Shown in pieces: positions 25,378 through 34,392 of a DNA stretch of 64,000 bases. The first letter of the stretch is position 1. Every line of letters begins with the position of its first letter. This DNA is from Nonomuraea candida (GTDB lineage: Bacteria > Actinomycetota > Actinomycetes > Streptosporangiales > Streptosporangiaceae): positions 9,746 through 73,745 of the forward strand of contig NZ_JOAG01000046.1 in assembly GCF_000725485.1 (NCBI RefSeq). Reading direction: 5' to 3'. The translations under genes were made by a program, and so were the position numbers. Below the pieces are notes generated by a model. That model made no database searches and was not told the DNA's origin. It saw only the letters and a list, made by a program, of their open reading frames with translations.

Positions 25378-25980
25378 CTAGAGGGGCTCGTCGGCCAGGT
25401 ACGGCGGGGCGGGCTCGTACTGGAGCTCGCGGCGCACGGCCCGCGCGTGCTCGCGGCCGTGCAGCTTTCCGACCAGCCACAACGCGCCGTCGATCCCGGC
25501 GGAGACGCCCTGGGTCGTGATCAGGTCGCCGTCCACGACGTAGCGGGCGTCACGGACGACGGTGACGTCCCCGCGCGCTTCGAGGGCGTCCTCGTAGGCC
25601 CAGTGCGTGGCCACGCGGCGCCCGCGGGCGGGGCCGGCGGCGTGCAGCAGGAAGGCGCCGGTGCACACGCTCATGGTCCAGGTCGCCTGCTCGGCGGTCT
25701 TGACGATCCAGTCGGTGACGGCGGCGTTGTGCGGCTCGATCTCGCGGGCGCCGCGCCCGCCCGGCACCAGCAGGACGTCCAGCGGCGGGTGGTCGCCCAG
25801 GGTGCGGTCGGGGATCAGGTGCATGCCCTTGCTGCAGCGCACCGGGTCGGGGTGCTCGGCGATGAGCAGCACCGTGTCGGCGCCGCCGCGCAGCAGGGCC
25901 GAGGTGGTGAAGACCTCCCAGGGGCCGGCGACGTCGAGCTCTTCGGCGACGTCGAAGATCAGCAGTCCGTACGTGGTCAT
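25378..25980 (-). CDS. DJ-1/PfpI family protein
   Basis: A 200-residue protein with the class I glutamine-amidotransferase-like fold: start MTTYGLLIFDVAEELDVAGP, then VLLVPGGRGARE and the nucleophile elbow SVCTGAFLLHAAG (Cys in VCTGA). Members are hydratases, isomerases or chaperone-like; the activity is not predictable. ATG 25980 lies in an ATGA overlap with the GlxA gene, whose N-terminal domain is homologous to it. Confidence 0.9.
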   Translation of the reverse strand: MTTYGLLIFDVAEELDVAGPWEVFTTSALLRGGADTVLLIAEHPDPVRCSKGMHLIPDRTLGDHPPLDVLLVPGGRGAREIEPHNAAVTDWIVKTAEQATWTMSVCTGAFLLHAAGPARGRRVATHWAYEDALEARGDVTVVRDARYVVDGDLITTQGVSAGIDGALWLVGKLHGREHARAVRRELQYEPAPPYLADEPL

Positions 25981-27002
25981 CGGTGTTCTCCCAAGGTGGA
26001 TCGGAATCTGTCGCGATAGTCGGAGGGGGTGACGCCCAGGCAGCGCTGGAAGCTGCGCCGCAGGGTCTCGGCGGTGCCGAAGCCGTAGCGGCGGGCGATG
26101 GCGTCGAGGGGGTCGCCGCCGTTCTCCAGGGCTCCCTGCGCCGCCTCCACCCGGACCCGTTCGACGTAGGCGGCGGGCGGGATGCCGAGCTCGGCGGTGA
26201 AGCGGCGTTGCAGGTGGCGGGAGCTGAGCCCGGCGCGGGCGGCCAGGTCGGCGATGTTGTGCCGGGCGCCGGGGTCGGCGTGGATGGCCGCCACGGCCTG
26301 GCGGATCGGGTCGGAGGAGGGCTGCATCGACCACAGCCCCACGCTGAACTGGGACTGGTTGCCGGGCCTGCGCAGGAACAGCACCAGGTGGCGGGCCACC
26401 TCCAGCGCCACCTGCTGCCCCTGGTCCTCCTCCACCAGGGCCAGCGCGAGATCCATCCCCGCGGTCACCCCGGCCGAGGACCAGAAGTGACCGTCACGGA
26501 CGAAGATCGGATCCGGCTGGACGGTGACGGCGGGATACTCCCGCGCGAGCCGTTCGACCCTGGCCCAGTGGCTGGTGACGCGCCGGCCGTCCAGCAGACC
26601 GGCCTCGGCCAGCAGGAACGCCCCGCTGCAGACGGAGACGACCCGCCGGGCCCCGCGGGCGGCGGCGGTGATCCAGCCGGTCAGGCGCGGATCGTGCCTG
26701 GCGGTGTAGACGCCCGCCCCGCCGGTGACGACCAGCGTGTCGATGCCGGTCGGCGGCAGCGTCGCCACTCCGTGGCCGGCGTGCACCGGCAGACCGCTCT
26801 CGGCGCGCACCGGCCCCGGCACGGGGGCCACGACCGTGCAGTCGTAGCCCCCGGCGCGCCGGAACACCTCGTGCGGCCCGGCGAGGTCGAGCGATTGGAA
26901 GCCATCGAAGATGACGAAGGCGATGCGGGGTGGATGCACGCCACCACGATCCGGCCCCGGGATCGATGGCGTCAACGACACGTATGCCACAGATCGCGCC
27001 AT
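25977..27002 (-). CDS. GlxA-type transcriptional regulator (DJ-1/PfpI + AraC HTH)
   Basis: A 341-residue regulator. The N-terminal half is a DJ-1/PfpI-like sensor (IAFVIFDGFQSLDLAGPHEV, SVCSGAFLLAEAG); the C-terminal ~100 residues form the AraC double helix-turn-helix (IADLAARAGLSSRHLQRRF, then AIARRYGFGTAETLRRSF). ATG 27002 is preferred because GGAGGGG lies 6 bases before it; starts at 27053 and 26939 are possible. The next two genes, a free-standing PfpI protein and an MFS pump, overlap or follow closely and are its likely targets. Confidence 0.9.
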   Translation of the reverse strand: MARSVAYVSLTPSIPGPDRGGVHPPRIAFVIFDGFQSLDLAGPHEVFRRAGGYDCTVVAPVPGPVRAESGLPVHAGHGVATLPPTGIDTLVVTGGAGVYTARHDPRLTGWITAAARGARRVVSVCSGAFLLAEAGLLDGRRVTSHWARVERLAREYPAVTVQPDPIFVRDGHFWSSAGVTAGMDLALALVEEDQGQQVALEVARHLVLFLRRPGNQSQFSVGLWSMQPSSDPIRQAVAAIHADPGARHNIADLAARAGLSSRHLQRRFTAELGIPPAAYVERVRVEAAQGALENGGDPLDAIARRYGFGTAETLRRSFQRCLGVTPSDYRDRFRSTLGEHR

Positions 27003-27108
27003 CTGCCCCTCCGTCCGGCGCGGATCGGGGCCGGAGGGAGCAGCGCCATGCATGGCATGACCTGGGCGAACCTGGACGCTCCGCCTTCAGGCGACTTCCG
27101 GCCTCCGC

Positions 27109-27153
27109 TTTCAGGGAAGCTGAAACTCCGGCTAAGCTTCAGGCTCCCTGAAG
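27109..27153. promoter_or_regulatory. Twin operator palindromes in the GlxA / DUF3817 intergenic region
   Basis: TTTCAG-N5-CTGAAA (27109-27125) and CTTCAG-N5-CTGAAG (27137-27153) are two perfect inverted repeats with the shared form YTTCAG-N5-CTGAAR, centres 28 bases apart. A lone half site CTTCAGG lies near 27085. They lie between the GlxA gene and the rightward small membrane gene. A short frame, ATG 27171 to 27209 (12 codons) with ribosome site GAAGGAA, follows and may be a leader. Confidence 0.65.
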
Positions 27154-27214
27154 GTTTGGAGAAGGAACCTCATGACCCCTGCCCGACCAGCCGTGCGCCC
27201 GGGAGCGTGACGGC

Positions 27215-27463
27215 GTGCGCGTCCTGCGAATGGCGGCCACCGCCGAGGCCGTCTCCCTCACGATCCTGCTCACCAACCTGGCCACGCTGCACCTCGAAAC
27301 GATCACGAGCGTGGCGGGGCCGGTGCACGGCACCGCCTACGTGACCGTCATCGCCGCCACCTCGCTGGCACGGAGCGCGAGAGGCGTGCGCCTGCGCGCG
27401 CTCGTCCCGGGGGTGGGCGGCCTGCTCGCCCTCCGGCACCTCCTCCGCACGCAGCAGGAATGA
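27215..27463 (+). CDS. Small DUF3817-like membrane protein
   Basis: An 82-residue protein with two or three hydrophobic segments and a central GPVHG motif, as in DUF3817 membrane proteins. The start is uncertain: GTG 27215 shown, ATG 27230 possible. It is preceded by the twin palindromes at 27109-27153. Function unknown. Confidence 0.6.
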   Translation: MRVLRMAATAEAVSLTILLTNLATLHLETITSVAGPVHGTAYVTVIAATSLARSARGVRLRALVPGVGGLLALRHLLRTQQE

Positions 27464-27512
27464 TCGGCCGTGTCCGCCCCGCTCCCCGCGCCTCGACCCG
27501 AAGGGCAGCCGC

Positions 27513-27863
27513 ATGCACACCGCCTACCTCGTCGTCACCGTCGTCACGATCCTGGCCAACGCCGTGATCGCCCTCCTCGACCTCGCGCGGGTCCCCTGGG
27601 TGCTGGGCAACTCCGCCGCGGTGAACGTCGACCCGTCCTGGGTCCCGCTGCTGGGCGTGCTGAAGGCCGCCGGAGCCGCCGGGCTGGCCCTGGGGCTCGC
27701 GGGAGTCCCGTACGTCGGTCTCGCCGCCGCCGTCGGGCTCGTCCTGTTCTTCCTCGGCGCGCTCGTCGCCCACGTCCGCGCCGGGGTCTTCCACAACATC
27801 GCCGTGCCGGGGGCGTACTTCGCCCTGGCCGTCGCGTCCGCCGTCCTCGCCGCCGCACAGTGA
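27513..27863 (+). CDS. DoxX-like small integral membrane protein
   Basis: A 116-residue protein with four predicted membrane helices. The pattern WVPLLGVLKAAGAAGLALG and a late FHNIAVPGAYFALA match the DoxX-like group (four-helix quinone-linked or stress membrane proteins). It lies 49 bases after the DUF3817-like gene and probably shares its transcript. Confidence 0.75.
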   Translation: MHTAYLVVTVVTILANAVIALLDLARVPWVLGNSAAVNVDPSWVPLLGVLKAAGAAGLALGLAGVPYVGLAAAVGLVLFFLGALVAHVRAGVFHNIAVPGAYFALAVASAVLAAAQ

Positions 27864-28019
27864 CGGCGCCGGGGACGGGCCGGCGCGGTTCCGGAACGTC
27901 TCGTGACCCTGTCCTCCGCCGGGGAGGGCGAGACCTAGGACCAAGGGCGGATCAGGGCCCGGGCCCGTAGGACCATCGTCCGATGCCGTTCGCGGCGGCG
28001 CCCCCGCGACACTGATCGC

Positions 28020-29237
28020 ATGGCTTCCCCCTCCCTCACGAGAACCGCCGGCGTGCGCCCGTTCCTGGTGGGCATGTTCGTCGACGCGCTCGGCAACGGG
28101 CTGTACGTGCCCCTGACCCTGCTGTTCGTCCACGAGGTCACCGGCCTGCCGATGACGACCGTGGGGCTGGGGGTCACCGTGGCGGCGGTCGTGGGACTGG
28201 CGGCCAACCCGGTGGCCGGGAGCCTCATCGACCGGTTCGACGCGCGCCGCGTGCTGATGGGCACCTACGTGCTGCGGGCGCTGGCGTTCGCCGCCTATCC
28301 CCTGGTGGACGGCTTCGCGGCGCTGATCGCCGTCGCCGCGCTGGTCGCGATCGGCGATCGCGCCTACTACCCGGCCTCCGGCGGCTACGTCTCCGCCCTG
28401 GCCGAGGGCGCGCTCAGGGACCGCCTGTACACGCTCCTGGCCACCGCCAGGAACGTCGCCTTCGGCCTGGGCGGCCTGCTGTCGGCGGGCCTGGTCTCCC
28501 TCGCCGGCGCCGGCGGGTTCGCGGTCGTCGCGCTGGTGAACGCGGCCAGCTTCGCCCTGGCCACCGCCTGCCTGGTCCTGTCCGGGCGGGGGGCGCCCGC
28601 CCCGCCGCCCCGGCAGCCGGGCGGCTACCGCCAGGTGCTCGCCGACCGGCCCTTCGTCACCCTGGTGGCGGCGGAGCAGGCCTACACCCTGATGCACCTC
28701 ATCCTCCCGGTCGCCCTGCCGGTGTACGCGGTCACCGTGCTCGGCGCCCCGCCCGCCCTCCTGGGCATCCTCTACGCGATCAACACCGTCCTCGTGGCGG
28801 CGGGCCAGCTCCCCGTACGGCGGTGGCAGCGTCACACCCGCCGCACCCACGCCATGGCGCTGAGCGGCCTGATCATGATGCTGGCGTGCGCCGGCTACGC
28901 CGCGACGGCGCTGCTCCCCGCCGGACCCGCGCGCATCGGCGGCCTGCTCGCCGCCACGCTCGTCCTCACCCTCGGCGAGCTCATGCACACCGTGCCCAGC
29001 TGGGCCCTGGCGGCCGGCACCGCGCCGCCGGCGCTGCGCGGCCGCTACCTCGCCGTCTACCAGCAGACCTGGGCCGTGGCCGCGGTCGTCGCACCGGCCG
29101 GCTTCTCCGCCCTGCTCGACACGGCGCCGCCCCTGCTGTGGCTGACGCTGGCGGCCCTGGTGGGGCCGGCCGGGCTCGCCCTGCTCCGCCTGGCCCGCCG
29201 CCTGCCCGCCGACGCGGTGGCACCGCCCGGAGCTTGA
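28020..29237 (+). CDS. MFS transporter
   Basis: A 405-residue, twelve-helix carrier. The SLIDRFDARRVL loop between helices 2 and 3 is the standard MFS motif A position. It resembles DHA1 multidrug or macrolide exporters by layout. No ribosome site precedes ATG 28020. It ends 66 bases from the convergent XRE-cupin gene. Confidence 0.87.
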   Translation: MASPSLTRTAGVRPFLVGMFVDALGNGLYVPLTLLFVHEVTGLPMTTVGLGVTVAAVVGLAANPVAGSLIDRFDARRVLMGTYVLRALAFAAYPLVDGFAALIAVAALVAIGDRAYYPASGGYVSALAEGALRDRLYTLLATARNVAFGLGGLLSAGLVSLAGAGGFAVVALVNAASFALATACLVLSGRGAPAPPPRQPGGYRQVLADRPFVTLVAAEQAYTLMHLILPVALPVYAVTVLGAPPALLGILYAINTVLVAAGQLPVRRWQRHTRRTHAMALSGLIMMLACAGYAATALLPAGPARIGGLLAATLVLTLGELMHTVPSWALAAGTAPPALRGRYLAVYQQTWAVAAVVAPAGFSALLDTAPPLLWLTLAALVGPAGLALLRLARRLPADAVAPPGA

Positions 29238-29303
29238 GCGCTGCCGCGAACCCGGTCAGCCGGTCGAGCACGAAGGGGATGTCCAGCTCTGGAGCGGGTC
29301 CGG

Positions 29304-29894
29304 CTAGGGAGCGGCTTGCGGGGCCTCGCGGTCGTCGTCGCGCTGGTGGCCGCGGCGCGCGTCGCGGTCGAAGATGCCCAGGATCTCGCACGGCCCGCCT
29401 TCGGCGCCGATGGCGTGCGGCATCATCGTCGGGAACTCGGCGGCCTGGTTGGCCTCCAGGCGCAAGCGGCGGTGGCCGAGCATGAGGATCGCGGTGCCGG
29501 ACAGGACGACGAGCCATTCCCGGCCCGGGTGGGCGCGCATCCGGGCGGGATTGTCGGGCGGCGGCTCGGTCATGCGCCGGCGCATCACGGTCATGCCGGG
29601 GTCACTCTTGATCGGCCAGCGCATCACGCCATGGACGCTGTCGATCATGGGGCTGATGACGACGTCGTCGGAGGCGGTCTCGACCAGCTGGTCGAGGGAG
29701 GTGTCCAGGGCGCGGGCGAGGGTGACGAGCTGATCCAGCGCGAGGCGGCGCCGGCCGTTCTCGATGCGGCTCAGGGAGGACTGGCTGAGCCTGGCGCGGG
29801 CGGCCAGCTCTTCCAGGGACCAGCCCTGCGCGACCCGCAGAGCGCGGATGCGTTTGCGTACGAGGCTGTCCAGGTCTTCATCTTCTTGCTTCAT
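29304..29894 (-). CDS. XRE-cupin transcriptional regulator
   Basis: A 196-residue protein: helix-turn-helix at ~12-65 (GWSLEELAARARLSQSSLSR) and a cupin domain at the C-terminus (REWLVVLSGTAILMLGHRRL, EFPTMMPHAIGAEG). ATG 29894 fits a leaderless start: TAGAAT on the leftward strand ends 7 bases before it. It is divergent from a DHA2 efflux pump and is likely its repressor or activator. Confidence 0.9.
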   Translation of the reverse strand: MKQEDEDLDSLVRKRIRALRVAQGWSLEELAARARLSQSSLSRIENGRRRLALDQLVTLARALDTSLDQLVETASDDVVISPMIDSVHGVMRWPIKSDPGMTVMRRRMTEPPPDNPARMRAHPGREWLVVLSGTAILMLGHRRLRLEANQAAEFPTMMPHAIGAEGGPCEILGIFDRDARRGHQRDDDREAPQAAP

Positions 29895-29912
29895 GGGCAA
29901 GATTCTATGCCC
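29895..29912 (-). promoter_or_regulatory. Leaderless promoter with inverted repeat before the XRE-cupin gene
   Basis: GGGCA (29895-29899) and TGCCC (29908-29912) flank the leftward -10 box TAGAAT (complement of 29902-29907). The operator would cover the -10, consistent with autoregulation. No convincing -35. Confidence 0.55.
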
Positions 29913-30050
29913 CTGGTGCAAGGCGCGCCTATCGTCGCACGCAGATCCGTTGAGGCCGGGCGCCGAGGAGAGACGACGGCTGACCTCCTTCGCCGGCTCG
30001 TCGTCCGGGGCGACGCCTGCCTTTCGACCTGCGTTTCTTGAGAGGAATCC

Positions 30051-31655
30051 ATGACCACGAACCAGCCCGTACAGGGGGAAACCGCCGCGGCGAGCGGCCG
30101 GGACGCGCCGGACGCGCGCCAGCTGCGCACCATCCTGATCGCCGTCTGTGTCGCGTTGATGGCGGTCATCGCCTCGGTGACCGGGTTGAACGTCGCCCAG
30201 CCCGACATGGCCGTCGAGTTCGGCGCGTCACAGACCACCATCCTGTGGATCATCAACGTCTACACCCTCACCCTGGCCGCCCTGCTGCTTCCGCTCGGCG
30301 CGATCGGTGACCGGCTGGGCCGCAAGCCCACGCTGATCACCGGCCTGATCGCCTTCGGGATCGCCGGCGCGCTGGCGGGGCTGGCCCCGTCCGCCGAAGT
30401 CATGATCGCCGCCCGGGTGCTCAGCGGCGTGGGCGCGGCGATGATCATGCCGATCACCCTCGCCGTGATCACCTCGACCTTCCCCGACGAGCGGCGCGGA
30501 AAGGCGATCGGCGTGTGGACCGGCGTCGCCGGGGGCGGCGGCATCATCGGCATGTTCCTGTCCGCCCTGCTCGTGGACGTGGCGCACTGGCGGTGGCTGT
30601 TCCTGCTGCCCGTCGTCCTGGCCGCCGTCTCGCTCGGCATGATGCGCTCCGTGCCCGACTCCCGCGAGCACTCCGGGCACCCCTTCGACACCATCGGCGC
30701 GCTGACCTCCGTCGTCGCCGTGGCGGGCCTCATCTTCGTCCTCCAGGAAGGCCCGGAGCGCGGCTGGAGCGACCCCGTCACCCTGGCCGGCCTCGCCGCC
30801 GGCCTGGCGGCCCTGCTCTTCTTCGTGGCCCGGGGCCTGCGCCGGGGGGACGCGTCCCTGCTGGACGTGCGGCTCTTCCGCGAGCGCGGCCTGGCCGGCG
30901 GCTCCCTCACGCTGCTGGTGGTCTTCGGTGTCCAGGCGGGCGTGTTCGTGGTCCTCTTCCCGTTCCTGCAAGCCGTGCTCGGCTGGTCGGGGCTGCTGTC
31001 CACCCTGGCGCTGATGCCCATGGCCGTGCTGATGATGCTGACCTCCGGCGTGGCGCCCAGGCTGGCCGCGCGCATCGGCGCCCGCTCCACCATGGCGGCG
31101 GGAATCGTGCTGTTCGGCGCCGGGCTGGCCCTCATGGCGGGCATCGTCTCCGTCGCGGGCGGCTACCTGTCCATCCTGCCCGGCATGCTCGCCATGGGCA
31201 TCGGCATGGGCCTGGCGATGGCCCCCTCCACCGAGGCCATCACCAGCTCCCTGCCGAGGGAGCAGCAGGGTGTCGCCTCCGCGCTCAACGACATCACCCG
31301 CGAGTTCGGCACCGCACTCGGCGTCGCCCTGCTCGGCGCCCTCCTGGCGCGGGGCTACCGCGCCGCCATCGACGACGAGCTCGGCGGCCTCCCCCAGGGC
31401 GCGGCGGACGCCGCCCGCCAGGGCGTCGCCAACGCCATCGAGGCCGCGGGCGCCGCCGGCCCCCACGCGCGAGCCCTGGCCGACGCCGCCCGCCAGTCCT
31501 TCGTCGACGGCTGGCAGCAGGCCATGTGGGCGGGGGTGGTCGTCATGGGCGTCCTGTTCGTCTACACCGCCGTCCGCGGCCCGCGGAACAGGCCCTCCGC
31601 CTCGGCGGGCAGGGAGCAGACCCCCGAAGACCGGCACCCCCAGATGACCGCATGA
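30051..31655 (+). CDS. DHA2-family MFS efflux pump (EmrB/QacA-like)
   Basis: A 534-residue protein with about fourteen helices: motif A GAIGDRLGRKPTLITG, motif C-like GGIIGMFLSALLVD, and a long C-terminal region with NDITREFGTALGVALLG typical of DHA2 drug pumps. The ribosome site GAGAGGAA precedes ATG 30051. The divergent XRE-cupin gene is its likely regulator. Confidence 0.92.
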   Translation: MTTNQPVQGETAAASGRDAPDARQLRTILIAVCVALMAVIASVTGLNVAQPDMAVEFGASQTTILWIINVYTLTLAALLLPLGAIGDRLGRKPTLITGLIAFGIAGALAGLAPSAEVMIAARVLSGVGAAMIMPITLAVITSTFPDERRGKAIGVWTGVAGGGGIIGMFLSALLVDVAHWRWLFLLPVVLAAVSLGMMRSVPDSREHSGHPFDTIGALTSVVAVAGLIFVLQEGPERGWSDPVTLAGLAAGLAALLFFVARGLRRGDASLLDVRLFRERGLAGGSLTLLVVFGVQAGVFVVLFPFLQAVLGWSGLLSTLALMPMAVLMMLTSGVAPRLAARIGARSTMAAGIVLFGAGLALMAGIVSVAGGYLSILPGMLAMGIGMGLAMAPSTEAITSSLPREQQGVASALNDITREFGTALGVALLGALLARGYRAAIDDELGGLPQGAADAARQGVANAIEAAGAAGPHARALADAARQSFVDGWQQAMWAGVVVMGVLFVYTAVRGPRNRPSASAGREQTPEDRHPQMTA

Positions 31656-31766
31656 ACCCGGACCGGCCCGCGCGGCCTCCCCCTCCGGCCGGACGGCGGC
31701 CTTCACCTTCTTTTGCGGTGCCGGCTGATGTCATGGGGGGCCGGCGTGATCCGGTACCGTGCCGGG

Positions 31767-32978
31767 ATGCGCCGAGCTGCGATCACGCTGAGCCACCCGG
31801 GCCCGCCGGGCCCCAGACACGTCGAGCTCGCGGTTCAGGGGAGCGTCCTGTCGCGGCGGTGGTGGACCGGCGCCGGCAAACCGCGCGAGAGCGCGAAGAC
31901 CTTCGGCGACGAGCACGGCGCACGGGACGCGCTGGAGAAGGAGACGCGCGCCAAGATGCGCGACGGCTTCGTCCTCCGGCGTGCCGCCGACGCGGCCGAG
32001 CCGGGCGAGCTGGTGTTCCAGTGCATGGTGCGCGGCGCCGGCGGCGACCTGTTCGACCTGCATCCGGACGGCCGCACGCTGGCGATCGGGGCGACCCCGC
32101 ACGACCCCCGGCGGGTGGAGATCACCGTGATCGACCTGCCGACCGGGGCCCGGCGCCCGGTCCACGCCGAGTCGGGCCGGATCGGGCAGCAGGGGGTCTG
32201 GTTGCAGGCCATGGCGTTCGACGCGGACGGCTCCCGGCTGGTGTTCGCCGTGAACGGCGAGACCCGGGAGCTGGACCTCGGCAGCGGCGAGACGCGCGTC
32301 CTGGCGGTGCACGACCTTCGCACGATCAATCCGTTCTTCGCGCAGCCGTGCTGGGACGCCGCCCGCGAGCGCCTGCTGCTCTTCCACCAGGACCGGGTAC
32401 GCGTCCTCGGCCCGGACCGCGAGCCGCTGTTCGACCTGCCGGTGGGCGAGCGGCCCGGGTTCCGGACCGCCACGCTGTCACCGTCCGGCCGGCTGGTGGC
32501 GCTGACGTTCGGCGAGCTGTCGCAGGTGGAGATCTGGGACGTGCAGGGCGGCGGCCGGGTGCTGGCCGAACGGTTCCCGTATCCGCCGGGCTTCACCGGC
32601 GCGCCGACCGGGATCCACCGTCTCGGCTTCGACCCGGAAGAACGCCTCCTCGTCGCCGGCGGCCCTCACCTGGCCGGGTGGTTCGCGATGGCGGCTGACA
32701 CCGGCGAGTTGCGGTGGGCCGTGGCGGACAGCCAGGTCACCGGGCGCTACCAGAGCTGCGGTGACTGGGCCTACTCCCCGGACGGGACGGTCGCCGCCAT
32801 GGGCGGGTGGGACGGCGTCGTCACCACGTTCCCGGCCGCCACCATGCGGCGCACCGGAACGGCGTACCTGGGCGGGTGGCCCTGCCGGGTGCGGCGGGTC
32901 GCGTTCTCCCGCGACGGCGCGCTCCTCCTCATCGGCGACGACAGCGGCCGCGTCTCCGTTCACAGGGTGGCCGGCTGA
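31767..32978 (+). CDS. WGR-like N-terminus plus WD40/propeller protein
   Basis: A 403-residue cytoplasmic protein. The first ~75 residues (RWWTGAGKPRESAKTFGDEH, then KETRAKMRDGFV) resemble a WGR domain, known from poly(ADP-ribose) polymerases and MolR-type regulators. The rest reads as seven or so WD40-like blades (HPDGRTLAIGAT, FDADGSRLVFAV, YSPDGTVAAMGGWDGVV, SRDGALLLIGDDSGRV). ATG 31767 is 6 bases after TACCGT, a likely leaderless start. A scaffold or sensor role is inferred. It converges with the next gene, overlapping 19 bases. Confidence 0.75.
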   Translation: MRRAAITLSHPGPPGPRHVELAVQGSVLSRRWWTGAGKPRESAKTFGDEHGARDALEKETRAKMRDGFVLRRAADAAEPGELVFQCMVRGAGGDLFDLHPDGRTLAIGATPHDPRRVEITVIDLPTGARRPVHAESGRIGQQGVWLQAMAFDADGSRLVFAVNGETRELDLGSGETRVLAVHDLRTINPFFAQPCWDAARERLLLFHQDRVRVLGPDREPLFDLPVGERPGFRTATLSPSGRLVALTFGELSQVEIWDVQGGGRVLAERFPYPPGFTGAPTGIHRLGFDPEERLLVAGGPHLAGWFAMAADTGELRWAVADSQVTGRYQSCGDWAYSPDGTVAAMGGWDGVVTTFPAATMRRTGTAYLGGWPCRVRRVAFSRDGALLLIGDDSGRVSVHRVAG

Positions 32979-33481
32979 CCGGCCGGGACCGGGCTGTCCC
33001 GGTGGAAGATCGCCAGGAGGGCGAACCAGACCAGGATCATGATGCCGGCCGGGCGCAGGAACTCCTCCGCGAGGGCGGTGCCGGCGAAGGAGTAGCCGCC
33101 GAGCCAGACACCGGTGATGACGCCGACCACGCGGACCGGCCACGAGTGGCTGACCAGGGAACTGGCCACGATCCAGACGCCGGCGAGGACGTGGCCGCCG
33201 AGCCGGACCGCCCAGGCCGTGTCGTACTCGATCGCGTTGATCATGAGAATTCCGGCGAGGACGTCGAGCGCCACCCAGCCGTAGCCCGCGGCCTTGGCCC
33301 AGGGCGCCGCGTCCAGCCGGGACACCAGGAAGAGGATCGAGAGGTGGAAGAAGACCCCCAGGTATTCTCCCCACGCCACGTCCGGGTCCGTGAAGAAGGC
33401 GATCACCGCGGGGAGGAACAGCAGGAGGGGTAGGAGCGCCACCACGCGCAGGCTGGCATAGTGCCGCCGAGGATCGAGCAT
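32960..33481 (-). CDS. Hypothetical five- or six-helix membrane protein
   Basis: A 173-residue membrane protein starting MLDPRRHYASLR, followed by alternating hydrophobic helices. ATG 33481 is preceded by AAGGACC. It is divergent from a MarR regulator with a palindrome in between, so it is probably the regulator's target. No family recognised. Confidence 0.75.
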   Translation of the reverse strand: MLDPRRHYASLRVVALLPLLLFLPAVIAFFTDPDVAWGEYLGVFFHLSILFLVSRLDAAPWAKAAGYGWVALDVLAGILMINAIEYDTAWAVRLGGHVLAGVWIVASSLVSHSWPVRVVGVITGVWLGGYSFAGTALAEEFLRPAGIMILVWFALLAIFHRDSPVPAGQPATL

Positions 33482-33536
33482 TCGAGTGGTCCTTACACAT
33501 GAGCCGTCTTGGTCACGTCGAACACTAGGAAGCAGG

Positions 33537-33552
33537 TGTTGATATGTCAACA
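33537..33552. promoter_or_regulatory. MarR-type operator overlapping the regulator's start codon
   Basis: TGTTGA-TATG-TCAACA is a perfect 6-4-6 palindrome with the TTGA...TCAA core common to MarR operators. The regulator's ATG (33544-33546) lies inside it, so bound protein would block its own translation start region or early elongation. Confidence 0.65.
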
Positions 33553-33984
33553 GTTGGGTCGGGAGAGGCGACCGAGCTGTGGCTGCGGTGGAAGCGCGCG
33601 CACGAGCTGGTGCGTGCCGCCGTCATCGCCGAGACCACGGCCGCGTCCGGCGTCTCCGAGCCGGAGCTGAGCGTCCTGGTGTGCCTGCACGAGTCCGGCG
33701 GGAGCCTGCGGCAGAACGCCCTGGCCGCCGCCCTCGGCTGGGACCGCACGCGGCTGTCGCACCTGCTGACCCGGATGACCGACCGCGCCTACGTGGCCCG
33801 CGACAAGGTCGCGAACGGGGTGGAGGTCGTGCTGCGCCCGCAGGGCAGGGAGGTGCTCGACGCGACGCTGCCCACGCTGGAGGCCGCCACCCGCCGCCAT
33901 CTCCTGGACCGGCTCGGCCCCGACGACGCCGCGACGCTCAAGACCCTCGTCGACCGCCTCCTCTCCGGCGAACGAGGCACCTGA
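33544..33984 (+). CDS. MarR-family regulator
   Basis: A 146-residue protein with the winged helix pattern: GSLRQNALAAALGWDRTRLS (recognition helix) and the wing VARDKVANGVEVVLRPQGRE. It lies beside a divergent membrane protein, with an operator in between. Inducer unknown. Confidence 0.88.
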   Translation: MSTVGSGEATELWLRWKRAHELVRAAVIAETTAASGVSEPELSVLVCLHESGGSLRQNALAAALGWDRTRLSHLLTRMTDRAYVARDKVANGVEVVLRPQGREVLDATLPTLEAATRRHLLDRLGPDDAATLKTLVDRLLSGERGT

Positions 33985-34024
33985 GCCTGCCGCCCGGCGA
34001 AAGAGGCACCCGAGCCCGGCGCCC

Positions 34025-34078
34025 GGCACGTCAGGCACGTCAGGCACGTCAGGCACGTCAGGCACGTCAGGCACGTCA
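34025..34078. repeat. Six 9-bp tandem repeats (GGCACGTCA)
   Basis: Six exact head-to-tail copies, starting 41 bases after the MarR stop. They carry no open frame of interest. Likely a slippage-prone minisatellite. Confidence 0.9.
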
Positions 34079-34372
34079 GGCAGGAGGAATCATGACAGCG
34101 GAGCTCATCGCATGCCCGCTGTCGCCTCGCCGTGCGCCTCGCCGTGCGCCTCGCCGTCATCGAGCCGGAGACGGGGGTGCGGCCGGATCGGGACTGGATG
34201 CGCCAGGACCATCCCACCCCGCTCGACCCTAGCCGTTCGGCACGTCGATGGATCCGTCGAGGCCGGCGACGCGGTGAACGCGGCGTTGACGTGCGCGACG
34301 GCGAGGGCGGTCAGCGGATCGCCGCCGAGCCGCGGGTGCATGCATTTGCATCGAGTCTCCTCATGCGCGATA

Positions 34373-34392
34373 GTTGGTTGTGTCAAACCAAC
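34373..34392. promoter_or_regulatory. Orphan operator-like palindrome
   Basis: GTTGGTT (34373-34379) and AACCAAC (34386-34392) are perfect 7-base arms around 6 bases. The A/T-richer context and the ribosome sites on both sides suggest a divergent promoter with an operator, although no recognisable gene is left on either side. Confidence 0.5.

Noticed and set aside
34105..34347. Minus-strand frame MHPRLGGDPLTALAV... as a gene
   Set aside because: No ribosome site at that ATG, no recognised domain, and its C-terminal half is low-complexity repeat (GEAHGEAHGEA).
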